From an uncultured Aquimarina sp. (GTDB lineage Bacteria > Bacteroidota > Bacteroidia > Flavobacteriales > Flavobacteriaceae), in assembly GCA_947498595.1 (NCBI GenBank), contig CANMKX010000004.1:183167-247166 (forward strand): a stretch of DNA of 64,000 bases. The letters are read 5' to 3'. Below are positions 63,001 to 64,000 of the stretch, in pieces. The translations under genes and the position numbers were made by a program. How positions within the stretch are numbered: position 1 is the first letter of the stretch; each line of letters opens with the position of its first letter. The notes beneath the pieces were generated by a model. The model saw only the letters and a list, made by a program, of their open reading frames with translations, made no database searches and was not told the DNA's origin.

Positions 63001-64000
63001 TACATTAGCTTCCCATCCAAATTTAATCGTATGATCGGTATCGTTTTCTTTATTTAACAACCAAGATTTTCCTGGTGCAGCTTGCTCTAATACTCTATTC
63101 AACGGTGATGCTTCATAATGCATTTGCGAATAAGCATTCACTGTTGTTGTAGGCATTCCGTCGAAATCCGCTGGATACTTAGTTTGATAATAAGCCTGTA
63201 TATCTTGCGCTATATCTACTGATTTATAACTCCCCACTGCTGTTTGTGAACTATAAGGTAAATACTCTTTTTCTTGTCTTCCTAAGGGATCATATGCGAT
63301 ATGAGTAACAACATCTTTTTTGGTAGGAGAACCTTTGATTGCTATCTGTTGTTTTGGTCTTCCTAATCCGTCTAAATAAGTGACATTTTCTATCACATCA
63401 CTATTATAAGTTATATCAGCTACTGTTTCAATAGGGTTTTGAAACGTTTGTGTATAAACATAATTATGATTACTTAATTGTGGGCTTATATATTGATCTG
63501 GTAAACATCCATTTTCTGTTCCTGCTACTATAGGACATGTATCTTGATTATTAGCTACATATCCTGTAGGCTGTGTACAACTATTTTGAGTCTCATTTGG
63601 ATCTCCAAATCCATCTCCATCTGTATCAGCATACCATACAGTACTATTTTGTATACTATAATTTATCGTTTGGGCTGTACCCCAACAACCTGCATTGCTT
63701 CTTGATCGCAAATACACGACTGTACCACTGTCTTTATTTAAATACGTTGCTGTATTGGCTGTACTTGTTCCTGTTGCGGTATCTTGCCAATACCATGTCT
63801 CTCCTGCTGGTGGATTATTTCTAGTTATTTTTGTATAATCGCAATAGGTAGTGATTGCTGGTAATGCAGGGACTGCGGGTATTGTTTTGATCGCATAATT
63901 TACCACTCTTGTTGGCCCCCAACATCCTGTACTATTGTTACGAGCTCGTAAATAATAACGACTCCCTGATGTACGTGTTATAGTACTCGTATTGGTACTC
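60031..64000 (-). CDS. Rhs repeat protein with LysM-like and cysteine-peptidase-like tip (5' end outside window)
   Basis: At least 1323 codons are open to the right edge. From the N-terminal side: repeated segments of the form YLRARNNSTGCWGPT and YLRSRSNAGCWGTA, a thrombospondin-type Ca-binding-like DTDGDGFGDPNE stretch, a DUF6443-like region (YLDGLGRPKQQIAIKGSP), many Rhs/YD repeats, and the core YYPFGLQHKGYNN, ARNYQADLGRWMNLDPLAE and NSPILYTDPDG. The tip of about 230 residues after DPDG has a LysM-like segment (EGDNLDTLSEQTGFSIDELK), then CNCWSSSIEYGL, TGDVIRYAH, SHFATFLLKND and VFSKNGFG. That order of Cys, GDV and His is like NlpC/P60 or CHAP peptidases, so a peptidoglycan-cutting toxin is likely. 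An export signal cannot be seen because the start is outside. Confidence 0.85.
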   Translation of the reverse strand, partial: STNTSTITRTSGSRYYLRARNNSTGCWGPTRVVNYAIKTIPAVPALPAITTYCDYTKITRNNPPAGETWYWQDTATGTSTANTATYLNKDSGTVVYLRSRSNAGCWGTAQTINYSIQNSTVWYADTDGDGFGDPNETQNSCTQPTGYVANNQDTCPIVAGTENGCLPDQYISPQLSNHNYVYTQTFQNPIETVADITYNSDVIENVTYLDGLGRPKQQIAIKGSPTKKDVVTHIAYDPLGRQEKEYLPYSSQTAVGSYKSVDIAQDIQAYYQTKYPADFDGMPTTTVNAYSQMHYEASPLNRVLEQAAPGKSWLLNKENDTDHTIKFGWEANVLNEVVYFRVAFNDEDTEKPTLIKEGMYAPNELYKTITKDENWTAGNDHTTQEFKNKKGQVVLKRTFNSNIPHDTYYVYDDFGNLSYVLPPKVTTIDGVSESELIELSYQYKYDSRNRLIEKKIPGKGWESIVYNKLDQPVLTQDANLKAAGIWLFTKYDAIGRVVYTGKVTDNQDRIAMQAQVSQSNHLWEARVASATIDAKNVYYSNTAFPTTDITLLTINYYDDYRLPSIVTLSPETTDLTWEGMTAVAKVKGLSTVSQVRVLDTDKWITTTNYYDEKGRPWETHIKNDYLGVDDWILSKLDFVGKPLKTFTKHIKDGVLLCTTDTFTYDHVGRLLTQEQQINSQPIERLVSNQYDEIGQLIRKDVGGKTTAVTALQQVDYQYNVRGWLTEINDVATLGNDLFSFGINYDTVTHGLEASALYNGNISETYWKTANESVQHAYGYQYDALNRITKAKSETGRYDLGLVAYDTMGNITQLQRTGHTNEGATTFGMMDNLTYSYDAGNKLEAVTDISTNVEGFRDGNTTGNDYSYDVNGNMIVDQNKGISNINYNHLNLPTGVAIANAVHTGNINYIYDATGVKQKKIVTEGSTMITTEYAGNYIYKNGSLEFFNHAEGYIEPTVDGNFDYVYQYKDHLGNIRLSYSDRDNDGKVDVLRNNTDIDGDNDNHHEIVEEKNYYPFGLQHKGYNNVVTSTNPAQNYKYNGKELNEELGLDWYDYGARNYQADLGRWMNLDPLAELDYDWTPYRYGYNSPILYTDPDGLWEYKINEDKKGNFSVSLVAQEGDNLDTLSEQTGFSIDELKGFYGEETIAGLQKGSVKSLDSFGGYFKGINEALNESETSKCNCWSSSIEYGLTGEVDPNTGIDLPGDADKQLRRKFKETNTPKTGDVIRYAHKDGYKGIDLNGDGIVNDIDETIRRNVLYLPSSGDKKGGTSHFATFLLKNDKGTQVFSKNGFGVKWQILYEKTLEAPYGKRTGINGGSSTFTKK

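Noticed and set aside
60190..63824. Short + strand open frames opposite the Rhs gene
   Set aside because: They are antisense shadows of a long coding gene with clear Rhs motifs.
60031..64000. Rhs repeats considered as a CRISPR or tandem DNA repeat
   Set aside because: The similarity is at the protein level (YD-repeats) with varied DNA, not a regular repeat-spacer array.

Overview
The window is a chromosomal segment of a Bacteroidota member, most likely a marine-type Flavobacteriaceae; an Aquimarina-like genome would fit, but the genus is only a guess. The evidence is strong AT-richness, a gliding-motility lipoprotein gene (gldH), a type IX secretion (T9SS) sorting tail, a MoxR/Bat operon, Rhs proteins of the Bacteroidetes type, and repeated promoter-like TAnnTTTG boxes (the Bacteroidetes -7 element). 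I saw no rRNA or tRNA gene, CRISPR array, intact insertion sequence or replication origin.

Region 1 (1-11.6 kb, mostly + strand): the tail of an unknown gene, a MATE transporter with an in-frame stop, a large secreted Asp-box protein, a small double-glycine-leader peptide gene (- strand), hemJ with a GNAT acetyltransferase, the yicC-gmk-nadD cluster, a doubly frameshifted AraC-type regulator, and an SDR plus NAD-epimerase pair. Region 2 (11.7-26.8 kb, mostly - strand): a secreted protein of unknown function, an enoyl-CoA hydratase, an NtrY-like kinase, a fused dipeptide-type ABC ATPase (+), a large RES-domain protein, scoA-peroxiredoxin-scoB, then ricT-like/gldH/PBP1A, and trhO. Region 3 (26.9-36.8 kb): a possible 28-residue peptide gene, recA, a lipoprotein, an ECF sigma factor overlapping an unusual inner-membrane plus beta-barrel protein, plsC, trpS, pheS, a ceramidase-like protein, a RelE-type toxin-antitoxin pair and cvpA.

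Region 4 (37-44.8 kb): two tandem secreted paralogues (one with the T9SS tail, one without), a LytTR regulator with a TPR-LytS kinase, and a SulP transporter with a beta-carbonic anhydrase, probably a bicarbonate uptake and interconversion unit. Region 5 (44.8-54.3 kb, - strand): a complete MoxR-DUF58-(BatD-like)-BatA-BatB-BatC-BatD-BatE operon. Region 6 (54.5-57.3 kb, + strand): an SDR, an AlbA_2 protein and a metallophosphatase.

Region 7 (57.7-64 kb, - strand) is the most interesting accessory region. It is an Rhs polymorphic-toxin locus whose main gene runs off the right edge. The main Rhs protein ends in a LysM-like segment plus a probable NlpC/P60- or CHAP-like cysteine peptidase and is followed by a small secreted protein. 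Further downstream lies an orphan Rhs core with a different tip, whose His and Gly-Cys motifs recall L,D-transpeptidases, followed by a small lipoprotein. Both arrangements look like cell-wall-directed toxins with envelope-located immunity proteins. This is inferred from motifs and gene order, and no known immunity family was recognised.

Convergent genes are repeatedly separated by hairpins with A-tracts and T-tracts that can act as bidirectional terminators. Several genes are broken by single-base lesions, some in homopolymers, so real pseudogenes and assembly errors should be distinguished.
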